Shown here: in pieces, positions 52,189-63,773 of the stretch
Position numbering within the stretch: the first letter of the stretch is position 1
Layout of the letters: each line of letters opens with the position of its first letter
NCBI GenBank assembly: GCA_027603945.1
Contig: JADIIU010000028.1
Location: 62,001 to 126,000, forward strand
Direction: 5' to 3'
From: Terramyces sp. JEL0728
Lineage: Eukaryota > Chytridiomycota > Chytridiomycetes > Rhizophydiales > Terramycetaceae
DNA: 64,000 nucleotides
Program-made: the position numbers and the translations under genes
Notes under the pieces: model-generated
Told to the model about the DNA's origin: nothing
What the model saw: only the letters and a program-made list of their open reading frames with translations
The model's database searches: none

Positions 52189-53997
52189 ATGAAATTAAAG
52201 AAAAATTACAACCCGTGCAGTAACGATTACTAACCATAGCCAACTGCAGGAAAAGGAAAATCAAATGCGGAGGCGAAAGACCTGGTTGTCAGAAATGCAA
52301 GCTCAGCAGAAAGCCTCTTGTCTGCGAATATGAAGATTATATTTTTAACGAAAATGAAGATAGCGGACACACAAGTGTTGATATCGACGCTAATATGACT
52401 GTAGATCCAAGCTTAGCTGATAACTATGCATTCGGGCCGTTTGATTTCCCACCACAACCTCTTCAATTTGAACCATCAATTTTCTTTAATTCCAGCAACG
52501 TAATTACTGACCCAAATGTGTCATTTGCTGAATATACCAATCCAAACGCAATTCTGGATTCGATTGATTTATCATTATCGTTTTTGTCTAAATGCTGTTC
52601 TCCGTCAGTAGGTCCGAATTACAAGTGCATTTTGCAATCGTCAAGGTAACACTCTATTAATTTTGAAAAAACATGTCCCGTAATCTCAAAGCGGCCATGC
52701 AGTGCGACGCTTTATTTTATACAAAGCTGGATCTCGACAAGAAACTTGAATTGGTTTACAATACAAAGTTGAAGATCAAGAATTATGAAGAATATGATAA
52801 TAATGAAGAGTTGTGCGATGATTTCCGGGCTTTTATCATGTACAGCGTGTTGCTTTACGGGCTGGGGAATGCCCAAGAAGCACTAGTTATTTTCAGTATC
52901 CAGGCTTAATAGTAGGTGATACGTATATGCTTGCAGTTCGATACGGCCTATTCCATCGAGAAAATGCGTCAAAGCAAGTGTCCATGGATGATTTGGTCAA
53001 GTTAGTAGAAAAAGTCAATATAAAGGCAAATACGGTATTTCCAGTTGGAGAACAGGAAAAAGTGGAACGCTTTATTGTTTATGTGTTGATATTATACAAC
53101 GACACTTATATTTCAATGATTTCAGGGGATAATTTTATCGTTGATGATTCGCTTTATCTGGATTACTTGAAATCTAGACCACTTTCGATTACTACACTTG
53201 TTCCAGATGATGCAGCTACTCCGATGCCGAGTTTTTACAACCCAGAAACAAGCCCTATTTGGTATGGCACCAGATGGCAATATATCTACGACGAACTACT
53301 AAGTGAAGCCCTTGGGCCAAAATCTATCCATGTATTCAATTACTTTTTGTCGCAATACAAGCGGGTTTTGCTTTATAGAAGGATCATTTCATTTTCAAGA
53401 CGGCAGAAGGTTTCAGGGATTGCCGCCAAAGGTGTAGAAGAGCGACAGGAATTACACAACGAACTGCTTGTGTATTTAGAGAAGGCTGATAAAATCGAGC
53501 CAATATTCAAGACTCTCAAGGTAGATGCTGATATCGACACATATGTTGGCCATGTCCCTTTGAAATATGGAATTTACTACTTGTACTTGACAAACCTGAC
53601 TTTTTTTTCCTACATTCACATTTCAGGGATACAAAAGAATGACGAGACACCGTACAAGTTCAGTCTCAACTCGGACGAAACTATTACAACATACCAAGTG
53701 TTTAAAAACATTATGAATTGTCTTTTAAAATGTATCACTTTCCTAGAAAAACCATTTAAATCTGTTTTGAATGAAAAAGTACCACCAAACCCACATCTTA
53801 CAGACACGACAACTGCGTTTTTGATTTACTGTATCAGTACGAGCTGTATTATTACTCTAAAAGAGGAGGATCTGCAATCCGCTATTGAAGGCGTGGAAAC
53901 CATTATTCTTCCTTGCCTGGAGCGTATTGGATCTGTTTGGCCAATGACACTGATGTATTATAATCAGCTAAAGAAAGTTGCTGAAATGAATAAATGA
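52189..53997 (+). CDS. Zn2Cys6 (GAL4-type) transcription factor
   Basis: 582 aa nuclear DNA-binding protein. The N-terminal binuclear zinc cluster has the full C-x2-C-x6-C-x6-C-x2-C-x9-C spacing (PCTNCRKRKIKCGGERPGCQ then KCKLSRKPLVC), completed only after removing intron 52220-52239. A Pro/Asn/Phe-rich linker follows, then a helical middle-homology-like region (FRAFIMYSVLLYGLGNAQEAL, DTYMLAVRYGLFHRE). Other introns: 52646-52665 (GT...TG) and 52896-52915. The spliced length is exactly 583 codons. Zn2Cys6 factors are characteristic of fungi. Targets unknown. Confidence 0.88.
52646..52665 (+). other. 20-nt intron with non-canonical GT...TG ends
   Basis: Starts GTAACACTC, has TTAAT, and ends TTTTG. 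Removing exactly 20 nt keeps the frame between QSSR and KNMSRNLKAAMQ. The next AG (52691) gives a frame that soon meets a stop. Same length and same terminal TTTG as the tetraspanin intron at 4509-4528. Confidence 0.6.
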
Positions 53998-54312
53998 ACT
54001 TTTACTGTCCGTATTTCGGTCTTGGCTCTACACTAGTGGCAGAACCTATTGAGGTATATTTGCTATCAAGTTCGCCAACCAAGTCACCATCACGTGGTTA
54101 GTATGAATATAAATATGTAGACAAAGGTTAATATTAATCAAGTATGGACTGCAATGAAATATATGGTTTGCAGCACCAACCGATCCTATCCTTGTCGAAA
54201 TTAATCAATAGTCCAACTTACACATCCAACTTGCACATCCGACTTGCACATCCAAATTACGTGGCTGGGCAAGCCAGATCTATTTAAACACAAAATAATT
54301 TGTCCTCTGTAA
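53998..54312. other. Intergenic region with a short tandem repeat
   Basis: About 315 bp upstream of the first monooxygenase gene, AT-rich, with the 13-bp repeat below and a TATTTAAA box near 54281. No gene seen. Confidence 0.5.
54213..54251. repeat. Three 13-bp direct repeats in promoter
   Basis: Units CCAACTTACACAT, CCAACTTGCACAT and CCGACTTGCACAT follow one another without gap, about 60-100 bp upstream of the copper monooxygenase start, then a degenerate CCAAATTAC. Could be an array of factor sites. Confidence 0.7.
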
Positions 54313-56046
54313 ATGATCAGCTTTATTTTATTCGTGAATACGCTATCAGCTACGATCAACAGTTTCTCACGCGTCCAAGGATCAGCTTCATGGATTCCGT
54401 TCAGTACCGATAAATATACTGGACACCAAACCCTTAACTCGGGAAACGTCAGCGTGGAACTCTTTTGGGCTGTGAATCAAGGGCAAGATACCATCGAGTT
54501 TGGTGTTGCTTCTCAAAATGGAAATACTTGGGTAGCTGTTGGAACTAGCGGTGCTGGGGGCATGATCGGAGCAACTATTTGGTTGGGGTACAACAAACAA
54601 GTAAGTTTAATGTAATTGCAGGGGAGTTTTGTGTTGGAAGATCGATACGCACCAACATACGGCAAACCAGATTTATCTGCAACCCAATCTTCAAAGTTGC
54701 TTTCCAGTTTCCAAACTTCAACCGTCACCGCGTTCACTTTCCAGAAAAGTATATCTGGCTGTAACAGTCAAGCTGCTGCATTAGACTTGGACCAACCAAT
54801 GTGGTTTATTTATGCCGTTGGTGCAGATAATACTTTTCAAATGCATCAGCCTGGATATAGCGGCCAGGGATTAGTAGATTTGTCCGAAACTTACTTTAAG
54901 GATTATGTTGAACCAGCGCTGGATGCAAACACTGCTTTACTCCCTGTGGTCGCACCTAGTATCAATATTCCCGGCGAAGCAACTGCCTACTGCTATCACT
55001 ATATTGATATGAAGCAGCTAATTCCTGATAAGAGACATATTATCAAAGAAGGGTCTTCCATCAACCATCCTTTTGTTCATCATATTGTTGGGTACTTTTG
55101 TGATACTCCTCCACCTGAATTCACAACAAACAAGTACTATTGCAATATTTACAGACCTGATGGAAATGATACAATCACTTTTAATAATACGTGTGCGCTA
55201 TTGAAACTAGCATGGGCTAAAGGCGGTGTTGATCGTTTGTATCCGTTGGATGTTGGAAAACCTATTGGATCCGACACTGATTATACCAGACACTTGATGC
55301 TTGAAATCCATTACAATAACCCCAATCAAGTCAGCGGACAGATTGACCCTGGCAGCGGGTTCAATCTCACAGTTACTTCGAAACTTCGACCTCAAGAAGT
55401 TGGGATGATTACCAGCGGCGTCGACCAAGATTTCATTATGCTGCCACCAGGTTCTACACCTTCAGTTGTCGGTGAATGTGGCACAAAGTGCACAACCACC
55501 TTCCCATCATCAGGCTTGACAGTCCTCAGCTCACTGAACCATATGCATAAACACGGCAAATCTCTAACTGTTCAGCACATACGTAACGGCCAAGAATTGC
55601 AACGGCTGCCCTCCATTGCAAATTTTGATTTCAACTACCAATCATACACCTTTGTATCGACAAATCAATCGAAAATCCTTCCTGGTGACCGCATTCGAGT
55701 AAATTGTACTTTTAATACCCTTAGCGACACAGCGCCAGTTGTCGGTGGATATGCATCATCAAACGAAATGTGCTACAGTTTTATCGAATACTATCCTGCG
55801 ATGGATTATTTCACTTTCTGCATCCAAGTACCAGATGTATCATATCTTCCGAAATATGCCAACCGCAGCTATTCAATGTATTGTCCAGCTAACGCCAACC
55901 TCAGTTCCACAACGATTCCAAACTCGCTAAGCGATATGCCTTTGTTTACTGCGTTGAATTTACCGACTTGTTTGATTAAGAATGGGGATAGCGGACTTGC
56001 TACCAGCATTGTAGGCTTGGCGTTGGCTCTGCTGTTGCAATTGTAA
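54313..56046 (+). CDS. DOMON + copper type II monooxygenase, copy 1 (DBH/MOXD1-like)
   Basis: 570 aa secreted or GPI-anchored protein. Signal peptide (MISFILFVNTLSATI), DOMON domain (residues ~25-150, DTIEFGVASQNGNTWVAVG), then the two copper domains of the dopamine beta-hydroxylase family: CuA/CuH histidines in HPFVHHIVGYF and MLEIHYNNP, CuB/CuM HxH in LNHMHKHG and its methionine ligand in SNEMCYSFIEYYP. The C-terminus is hydrophobic (SIVGLALALLLQL), fitting a GPI signal. One 21-nt intron (54601-54621). It would hydroxylate an unknown substrate using ascorbate and O2. Confidence 0.9.
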
Positions 56047-56206
56047 TTCATTTTAAAAGTAAATTTGGTTTGATTGTTATACTGTTTCTCGAGTTTAATA
56101 TCCTACCGCTTGATTGGTATTTCCTTTATCGTAGATGCAAGATACCAGAGCGTGACGCGCCAGCTATAAACAAATAACTTTAACCAGCCGTATTTCCTTG
56201 TCTATT

Positions 56207-57985
56207 ATGCAACTTGCCAAACTTGTTCTTGCTGCTTACTCTTTAGCTGCCACTATTGATGGATCGTCGCGTATTTCAGTTTCCCTTTCTTGGATTCCTT
56301 TTAGCACAGACAAATACACTGGCCACCAAACACTAAGTTCAGGAAATATCAGCGTTGAATTATTCTGGGTTGCGAATCTTGCCCAGGACACTATTGAGTT
56401 TGGAGTAGCTTCGCAAAATGGAAACACTTGGCTTGGACTAGGAACCAGTGATGCTGGAGGTATGGTTGGAGCAACTATTTGGCTGGGTTATAACAAGGAC
56501 GTAATATCAAATTTACAATAGGGGACGTTTGTTTTAGAAGATCGATATGCAACAGCCTATGGGGGACCAGATCTATCTGCAGCCCAATCTTCAAAGTTGC
56601 TCTCCAGCTTCCAAACTTCAACTGTCACTGCGTTTACTTTTCAAAGGACTCTATCAAGCTGCAATCTGCAGGCTGCAGCACTCGCTCTCGACCGTCCGGT
56701 GTGGTTCATTTACGCAGTTGGAACAGACAATACGTTCCGTAAACACGCTCCAGGTAGAAACGGCCAAACACTTATTGATCTATCGCAGACTTACTTTAAT
56801 GACTATACTCAGCCAACAATAGATTCGTCTACAACGACTTTGCAGCTGCTTTCCCCTGCTCTCAGTTTAACCAGCGATACTACAACTTACTGCTACACCT
56901 ACTTTGACCTTAACCAATTTATCCCAGGCAAAAGACACGTAATCAAAGAATCAACCATAATTTCTCACCCATTTGTTCACCACATTGTTGGCTATTTCTG
57001 TGAAAGCCCACCTTCTCAGTTTAGCCATACTGGAGCATCCTTGTGCAACATTTACCGCCCGAACGGAAACGATACTATTGGATTTGATAATACCTGCTCA
57101 TTGATCAAGTTTGCTTGGGCAAGAGGCGGAAATGATCGTCTATATCCATCAAACTTGGGTAAGCCAATTGGTTATGCACCAGGGTACAGCAGATACCTGG
57201 TGCTTGAAATCCACTACAATAATCCAAGTAATCTCGTCGGCCAAGTTGATCCTGGTAGTGGCTTTAATTTTACGATTACCAGCAACTTGCGACAGTATGA
57301 AGTTGGTATGCTCACAACTGGCGCCAAGCAAGAGTTTATACTTCTCCCACCAAATCAAAAAACTTCAATCATTGGAGAATGTGGAACAAAGTGCTCTGCA
57401 AACTTTCCACCTGCTGGTTTAACTGTTCTTAGCTCTTTAAATCATATGCATAGTCACGGCCAATCCCTTACTGTTCAGCATGTTAGGAATGGCCAGGAAC
57501 TTCAACAATTGCCCTCAGTCAATTATTTTGACTACAATTTCCAATCTTACTCTTATGGGTCTACAAATCAATCAAAATTATTGCCTGGTGATCGTATAAT
57601 AGTAAACTGCACCTACGACACCACAGGTGCAACAAGCGTGGTGTTGGGTGGGTTTTCATCTTCAAACGAAATGTGCTACAGTTTTATTGAATACTTTCCA
57701 GCGCTGGACTACCAATCGTATTGCTTGCAAGTACCAGATGTTCGCCAGTATTTCCAAATTGCGACTTGGAGTTTCAAAATGTACTGTCCTGCAAATTCTT
57801 CTCAAGAAAACCAATTGGTTCAGAACAGTCCCAGTGATATGCCTGCCTTTATTTCTCTCCCTCCAACTTGCCCTGCAAACAAGCTTGCCTCTCCAGCAGC
57901 CATTTCGCCAACAGCTACTTCTAGCAATCAACCATTGTTTACCGGATTTGCTTGGCTGTCTGCAGTTTTACTCGCTTTCATTTAA
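56207..57985 (+). CDS. DOMON + copper type II monooxygenase, copy 2
   Basis: Tandem paralogue of the preceding gene, 585 aa, 160 bp downstream on the same strand. All copper-ligand motifs are kept (HPFVHHIVGYF, LEIHYNNP, LNHMHSHG, NEMCYSFIEYFP) and the intron (56501-56521, 21 nt) lies at the same position after YNKD. ATG 56207 starts a signal peptide (MQLAKLVLAAYSLAATI). The C-terminal Ser/Pro/Thr stretch and hydrophobic end (GFAWLSAVLLAFI) again suggest a GPI anchor. Both active sites look functional. Confidence 0.9.
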
Positions 57986-58021
57986 TCGAAAATAAACAAT
58001 ATATTTTAAAACAAGGATTCT

Positions 58022-61000
58022 TTAAATTACTCCAACTTTAGCTGATACTGGAGCCCTGACTCGAACCATTTCCAAAAAGACATGTTCCAATGTCATTCCA
58101 GCAAGAGAAAACTCTTTTAATTCTCTAGTTTCTTTCAACTCTGAAAGTCTGCTAACTAGAACCCCAAGAGAAGTCTTGAAATTCTTTAAATCCACAATTG
58201 CAATATCACCTACCACACTGTCAATTCCAATTTCAACTTTGGGATCATCAGGGAATAGTCTGCTGCGCAAGTAGTCTACAAGGTTTGATTGGGATGTCGC
58301 AAATTCAATTGTTGCCTTGTATCCATTGGCATTTGATTTTGTTAGCTCATATTCAGTTGCGCAACAACGTAAATTGCCCTCAGTCATGATTGCAATTTTA
58401 TCGCAGTAGGATGTTTCGCTGATATAATGGGTTGTCATAATAGTTGTTCTGTTTACATTTAGCAAACGAACTGTATTCCATAACTTTTGTCGCGCCAGTG
58501 GATCTAAACCAGTAGAAGCTTCATCTAGAACAACAAGAGACCGAGGCAGCATGACTGCGATTGCAGCACTAACTTTTCTTTTTGTTCCTCCGGATAAACA
58601 ACCACAGGGAGTATCTTTAAATCGTTCAATACCAAATGCATTCAGCAAATTGTTGATATACTTGTCGGAATTTTCTTTTGGAATCCCGTTCATTGCACAA
58701 AACAAGTACAAATGTTCTGCAACAGACATGTTTGCAATTAGCAAATCATCAAACTGAGGACAGAAGCCAATCTTTTTAATCGCTTGAAGTTTGTTTGACG
58801 CAACGTGAAGCGAATCCATATGAATATGGCCCTCTGTGGGTAGAGCTTGAGCAGTCAACATACTGAGCGTTGTCGTTTTACCACAGCCGTTCGGTCCCAA
58901 GAATGCAAACATTTCATTCTTTTCAATCTTCAAGTTTAGGTTGTTTACTGACACTTTCTTGTTTCTAAAGAACCCAAATATTTTTGTTACTCCATTAAAC
59001 GAAATAAATGCATTATCAGATTGCGGGATCTTTTTGATCAGGATATGCTTTAATTCAAGGCAAACGAATATCAAAAAGTAAGCAATAAGCCAAACGACTA
59101 CATTTGCATACATTGCATCAGTAGAAGGAGGGGAACAGCTTGAAGGTGTCATCGCTACTGATAGTGGCACATAAGGACCTAGATAAAACAAAATATTGAT
59201 AAAAATGTTGTAAGAGTCACAATTCCACTGTTTGATTCCACCGACAACGGAAGCAACGATAAAGATGAGTATCCCAACCAGCCTGATTGCTTGACCGATT
59301 CCTCTTACCATTGTTTTTGGGAAAAGAGTCCCTAGTACAGCAGCAGCAATCGACGGAGCCAGCAAATAGATAAAGGCAACTCCAGCATTGAAATTGTACA
59401 CCGATGGGATAATTGATACAGATAGAATAATAAACGGAGCACTGATAAGTAAATTTCTAAAGATATTTACCAGCCAATAGCTACCAAGAGGAACACCGGC
59501 AGATAGTAGCAAGAATTTGATCTTTTCTCTTGAATCAGCTACATCTTCAGACAAATTCATGATCAAATCAGCGTACAATAGCTGCATTAATACATGGACG
59601 ATCAATACTGGCAAAGTGTTAGTAACGGTTTCGGCATTGATTGAAATATATTCCAAATTTGTGCTTATTGTTGATGGAAATAGACTTTGCAGCGCCAAAA
59701 ATGGAGCTCCAGCGTATCCACCATAGATAGTCAACAAGTAATCCGTTTGATTCATGATGATGTTTCCAATCGATATCGACGATCCGGTTTGATTGATAGG
59801 AACAAATCTGTCTGGATAGGAACTGATTAAACTGTTAACACTGGTTTCCAACACAAACTGACTTGGAAGCAGTCGTTGTAAAAAGTCACCGGCAATTGGA
59901 ATTTTCGTTACAGTGGTTGAATCCACAGCAACAACCTTGATCACTACCCATAAAGCAATAATCAGCAATATTGAAAAAGTCATTCGGAAGACAACTTCCA
60001 CCAGTGAAGAATATAGTCTCTTCAGCTCAAAGTTCAAGTAGAAAATAGTTTTTTCAACAACAGTTGGTTCAACAAACGAAGCCATTTGATCAAGCAAATC
60101 TTTCTGTTCCTGCGGAGAAATAGTAATATCCTTTTCATCTACTAGTTCCTTGTTTGTAAATATTTGCTCAAGTCCGTTTTCTCTAATGCTAAACGATTTC
60201 ATCATTTTCTTTACGGCCGGATCAGACTCGAATTGATCAAGAATCCTTAAATCGTTTGAGCTAATTTGGTATTCTGATATTTCCTTGTTTGATTTTGTAC
60301 AGCTTGTTTGAACATTGCGAGCTTTAAACCAATCGACAAAGTATTGGTTATCAACGTTTGAAGCCTTTTCCACCGAAATGGTGTATCCAGTGTTGTATAT
60401 TTGTTTCAGGAACGAAGAACCGCCAATGCAAACTAGTTGTCCAAGAGTAAGCATTGCTTTGCGATCACAAACAATATCAGCTTCGTCCATGAAGTGTGTA
60501 CAAACCAGAATAGCCCTCCCTTTTTTCTTTTTCATCAAGAAATCCCAAATAACACGCCTGCATCAGTTGCATCTTACCTGTTTTCTGGGTCGACTCCGCT
60601 CGACATTTCATCAAGCACAACTAGTTCAGGATCATTAATAAAAGCTAGAGCAATACCGAGCTTTCTTTTTTGTCCGGCTGACAGTGACATTGATTTAGTA
60701 TTGAGCATATCATCTGGTATCTTCAAATCCTGGACTATTTGGTCAATTCGATTATTAATTTCACTTGCAGCAACACCGCGCATCAAACCAAAGTAGTACA
60801 AGTGTTCTTTGGTTGTGAGCGAATCATACAGAATATCTTGCTGTGAACATACACCCGTTCTAGCTGCAATATCGTACCGTGAATGTTTAGCGTCAAACCC
60901 AAATACGTTGACAGAGCCTTCAGTAGCACTGATAACTCCGCAAAGGATATTGATAAAGGTGCTCTTTCCGGCACCATTATATCCCAGCAATCCAAAGATT

Positions 61001-62364
61001 TCACCTTTGTAAAATTCAAGGTTCAATCCAGTTAGTGCTTTTGAAACCGAGCCTTTATAAACTTTGTGCAGGTTAAGAATTCTTATTTTTTCAGAATCGT
61101 TGCGGTCCTTTTTGACGTTTTCTATCTTTGGCTCAATCCTGTCTCGTTCTTTGACTTGAACTGGTTTTTCAAAGAATTGCGAGATTGGATAGTAAATTGG
61201 TCGCCTTTCATCTTGACTGACTTCTAACCAGTCCAAATAACTACCAATCAAAATCCAGCCAACTGTAGAACATACTGATGTTATGATAAGGGTGTTTACA
61301 GATGGAGCAGTGTAGGGGACTGGGATTGAGCTGAACCCCTTTCCCGCTGGCGAGAATCCAGCAACGTACTGATAAATAGATAGTGCAACTCTAGGATTGA
61401 TGACACAGCACAAGATCAAGACACCATAAGGAAGACTGTCAATCAAATCTTTGGTTAATGCTTGTGAAAGCACTCCAGCAACCAAGTATAAAGTAACGAC
61501 AAGCGTGGCTCCTCTGCCAGTAGGCACAAGTTGAGCACAGATCCATGAAAAGGCAATATACGCAAACGAGCTGCTAAATATCAAGAAAATCAAAGGTCCT
61601 TTCGCGCTGCTATCGCCTCCAAGATCCAAAAACATGTACAAACTGACAATAGAGAAGATGATTGTAATTACCAATGGAGTAAAGAATAATCCAATGTAGT
61701 AACTGGTACGTCGAATTCCGGTGGTAAACAAACCAAATTTGAGCCCTTTTTGCTTATCTTCAAACAAAGCCATGATAATCATTGTGCAGACGCCAAAGAA
61801 AAAGTAGTCTGAATACATGTTAATACTACTAAATATATCCTTCAAGCTAAAGTTTGTGGTTTGGTACATTTCCAGGGTGCTTGCTCCAGACAAGGCTTTA
61901 TCAATCATGTACTTTACATCAGCTAACGAGTTAATATTTGGACTGAATGTACAGTTTGATGCACTAATACACAAGTAGATTTGATTAAAAGGTGAGTTAG
62001 TTACAGTTGTGAGTGTGTATTCATATTTCTGGTTTGGAGCGTCGAATTCCGTAAAATTCAAAAGGACAGACCACGAATCGACGGTGTTGACAAAGCCAGC
62101 CCTGTCAACCACAGACAAGTTGTACAACTGCGCAATGTTTAATCCAAGCGACTGCGAATCTACTTTTACACGCAATGGTATCACAGGCGTAACTGAATGT
62201 GTATCTGGAGCACTAATAGATGCGGAAATGGATTTCACGACAATAAACGGAAGCATAGAGTACAGAAACAGTATAATTACTACTATTCGCAGCTTGCTCT
62301 TGATGAGTTGCCGTGCAACGTTCAATCTAATGATTGCCAATGTTTGCGTTCTCCAAGGAATCAT
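58022..62364 (-). CDS. Full-length ABCA-type ABC transporter
   Basis: 1440 aa lipid or xenobiotic exporter of subfamily A, with TMD1-NBD1-TMD2-NBD2. TM1 (~28-48) is followed by a large extracytosolic loop (~50-195), then TM2-TM6. NBD1: GYNGAGKST (Walker A), MSLSAGQKRKLG (signature), LVVLDEMSSGVDP (Walker B). NBD2: GPNGCGKTTT, CLSGGTKRKV, LVVLDEASTGLDP. NBD1 signature is LSAGQ rather than LSGGQ. One 20-nt intron (60558-60577) interrupts NBD1 just after Walker B. ABCA proteins are absent from most yeasts and moulds but kept in zoosporic lineages and protists, consistent with the placement. Confidence 0.96.
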
Positions 62365-62828
62365 AAAGAATTAAAAAATCTCCGAAGTGATGTCAACCCG
62401 ATTAACCAATCGGATGGGTTGGATTGTTCGGTATATGGATATCTGTCTTTGGTTTATCCATTAATTGCTGATGTCGAGAATAACCATGTACAAGGCATAC
62501 TCATATGTTTCAAGTTTTACGAGAAATTCAGTCAAAAGAGAGCGGCAATTATATGTCTGTGGTTCAGCACCATTATTTCATGCTTCTTTTGATCAAGAGT
62601 GCTAGTTTAATGCGATTAAACGCGTAATCCAACAGAATGGTAATTAACAGTACCTCCAAAAACAGCCTTCCATCAATATAATTGAACGGAAACTCAACTT
62701 GTAATTATCAACAAGAGCCTCTTTATGAAATCCATTCATTATCCCAAGAATAAACTGATTCAGCAATTGTGAATAACTTGAACACGTGACAAGTTGGCAT
62801 AAAAACCGAGTATGAAAATTCTTTCAAC
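62365..62828. other. Divergent promoter region
   Basis: About 465 bp between the ABCA and CBS genes, transcribed outward. A plus-strand frame overlaps the ABCA start but has no protein-like features. A CACGTG E-box occurs near 62784. Confidence 0.5.
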
Positions 62829-63725
62829 ATGTCTACGATTTACGAGGTTGCAAAGTTGAAAAAGACTGTAGTCGATATTGAAGGTAATTTCTTGTTAATT
62901 CCTAGGTAAATCCGGCATTAACTATAGGTACAAGCAACTAACATAGGTACCGAATAACTAATCTAGTCCATACCTCGATCCAAACAGCGCTTGAAATAAT
63001 GAAAACAAACAGTATTACGAAAATCCCAGTCTACGGCCAAGCTGGTCACTTTATCACTTCGTCCGATCCAAAGAAATCTACTTTTAACGACAAACAGTAC
63101 ATTGCGATCATCAATATCCTGGATTTACTAAACAATTTGGATAAAAAGAGTGTGTTTGAGTGTATCGGGTCTTGCTTAGAAAGCCAGTCGTTGTGGGTAA
63201 TCGACGGGTCAGAACCGATAAAGAGTGTAATGGAATTAATGTCGAAATCAGTCCACTCAATCCTAGTCTCAAATGTCGACCTGTACTTTGTAACCCAAAC
63301 GGATATCCTCCGTTATATTACAAAGACAGATGGAAAAGTCAAGGATATAATGAGTAAATCCATTAAACAAATCGAGAATTGCAAAATCAAGGGGTTGATA
63401 AGGTACATGGTTGAAAATTCTGTTCAATCCATTGTATGCGACAACAAGATATTCACTAGTAAAGATATCTTGGAGAATCTCGACATGTTGAATTTTCTTG
63501 AACAAGATACATGCAATATCATTACTAGATCGGCAGTAATCGTACATCCGAATGATTCCATCCTCACCACTTGTTCCAAATGTAATTATATTTGATGTAG
63601 GTTTGGAGAATGGCGTTAATCAAGCTTGGGTTTATGACGAAGGTATGATTGCGGGTGAAAAAGTCAATAACTTGCTTGGCATTTGCACCATGACTGATAT
63701 GATCAAGTTTTATTACTCTCAATAA
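62829..63725 (+). CDS. CBS-domain protein (SDS23/AMPK-gamma-like architecture)
   Basis: 264 aa with about four CBS motifs arranged as two Bateman pairs: HTSIQTALEIMKTNSITKIPV, PIKSVMELMSKSVHSILV with TQTDILRYI, KGLIRYMVENSVQSIVC with TSKDILENL, and NDSILTTCSKC with GICTMTDMIKFY. Such proteins bind adenine nucleotides and regulate kinases or phosphatases (AMPK gamma, SDS23). The first exon (62829-62883) is separated from the rest by 83 nt composed of four abutting intron-like units; a further normal 19-nt intron is at 63582-63600. The spliced length is exactly 265 codons. Precise orthology not assigned. Confidence 0.85.
62884..62966 (+). other. Tandem array of four abutting mini-introns
   Basis: Four consecutive GT...AG units, each of normal intron size with its own branch-like motif: 62884-62905 (22 nt, TTAAT), 62906-62927 (22 nt, TTAAC), 62928-62946 (19 nt, CTAAC) and 62947-62966 (20 nt, CTAAT). 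Each unit's AG directly abuts the next unit's GT. Removing all 83 nt joins DIE to VHTSIQTAL in the correct frame; removing any smaller set breaks the frame or meets stops. Confidence 0.85.
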
Positions 63726-63773
63726 ACCTTTTGCAGTATTGGTCCGCAACCACCTTTGAACAAAAAAGTTTAT

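Noticed and set aside
52189..53997. Two separate genes (a 146-codon zinc-cluster protein and a downstream protein starting at 52673)
   Set aside because: A 20-nt removal keeps the frame and gives a normal Zn2Cys6 factor layout; kept as one gene but flagged because the acceptor is TG.
62365..62592. Plus-strand frame overlapping the ABCA start region
   Set aside because: Mostly antisense to the ABCA N-terminus; no recognisable features beyond it.
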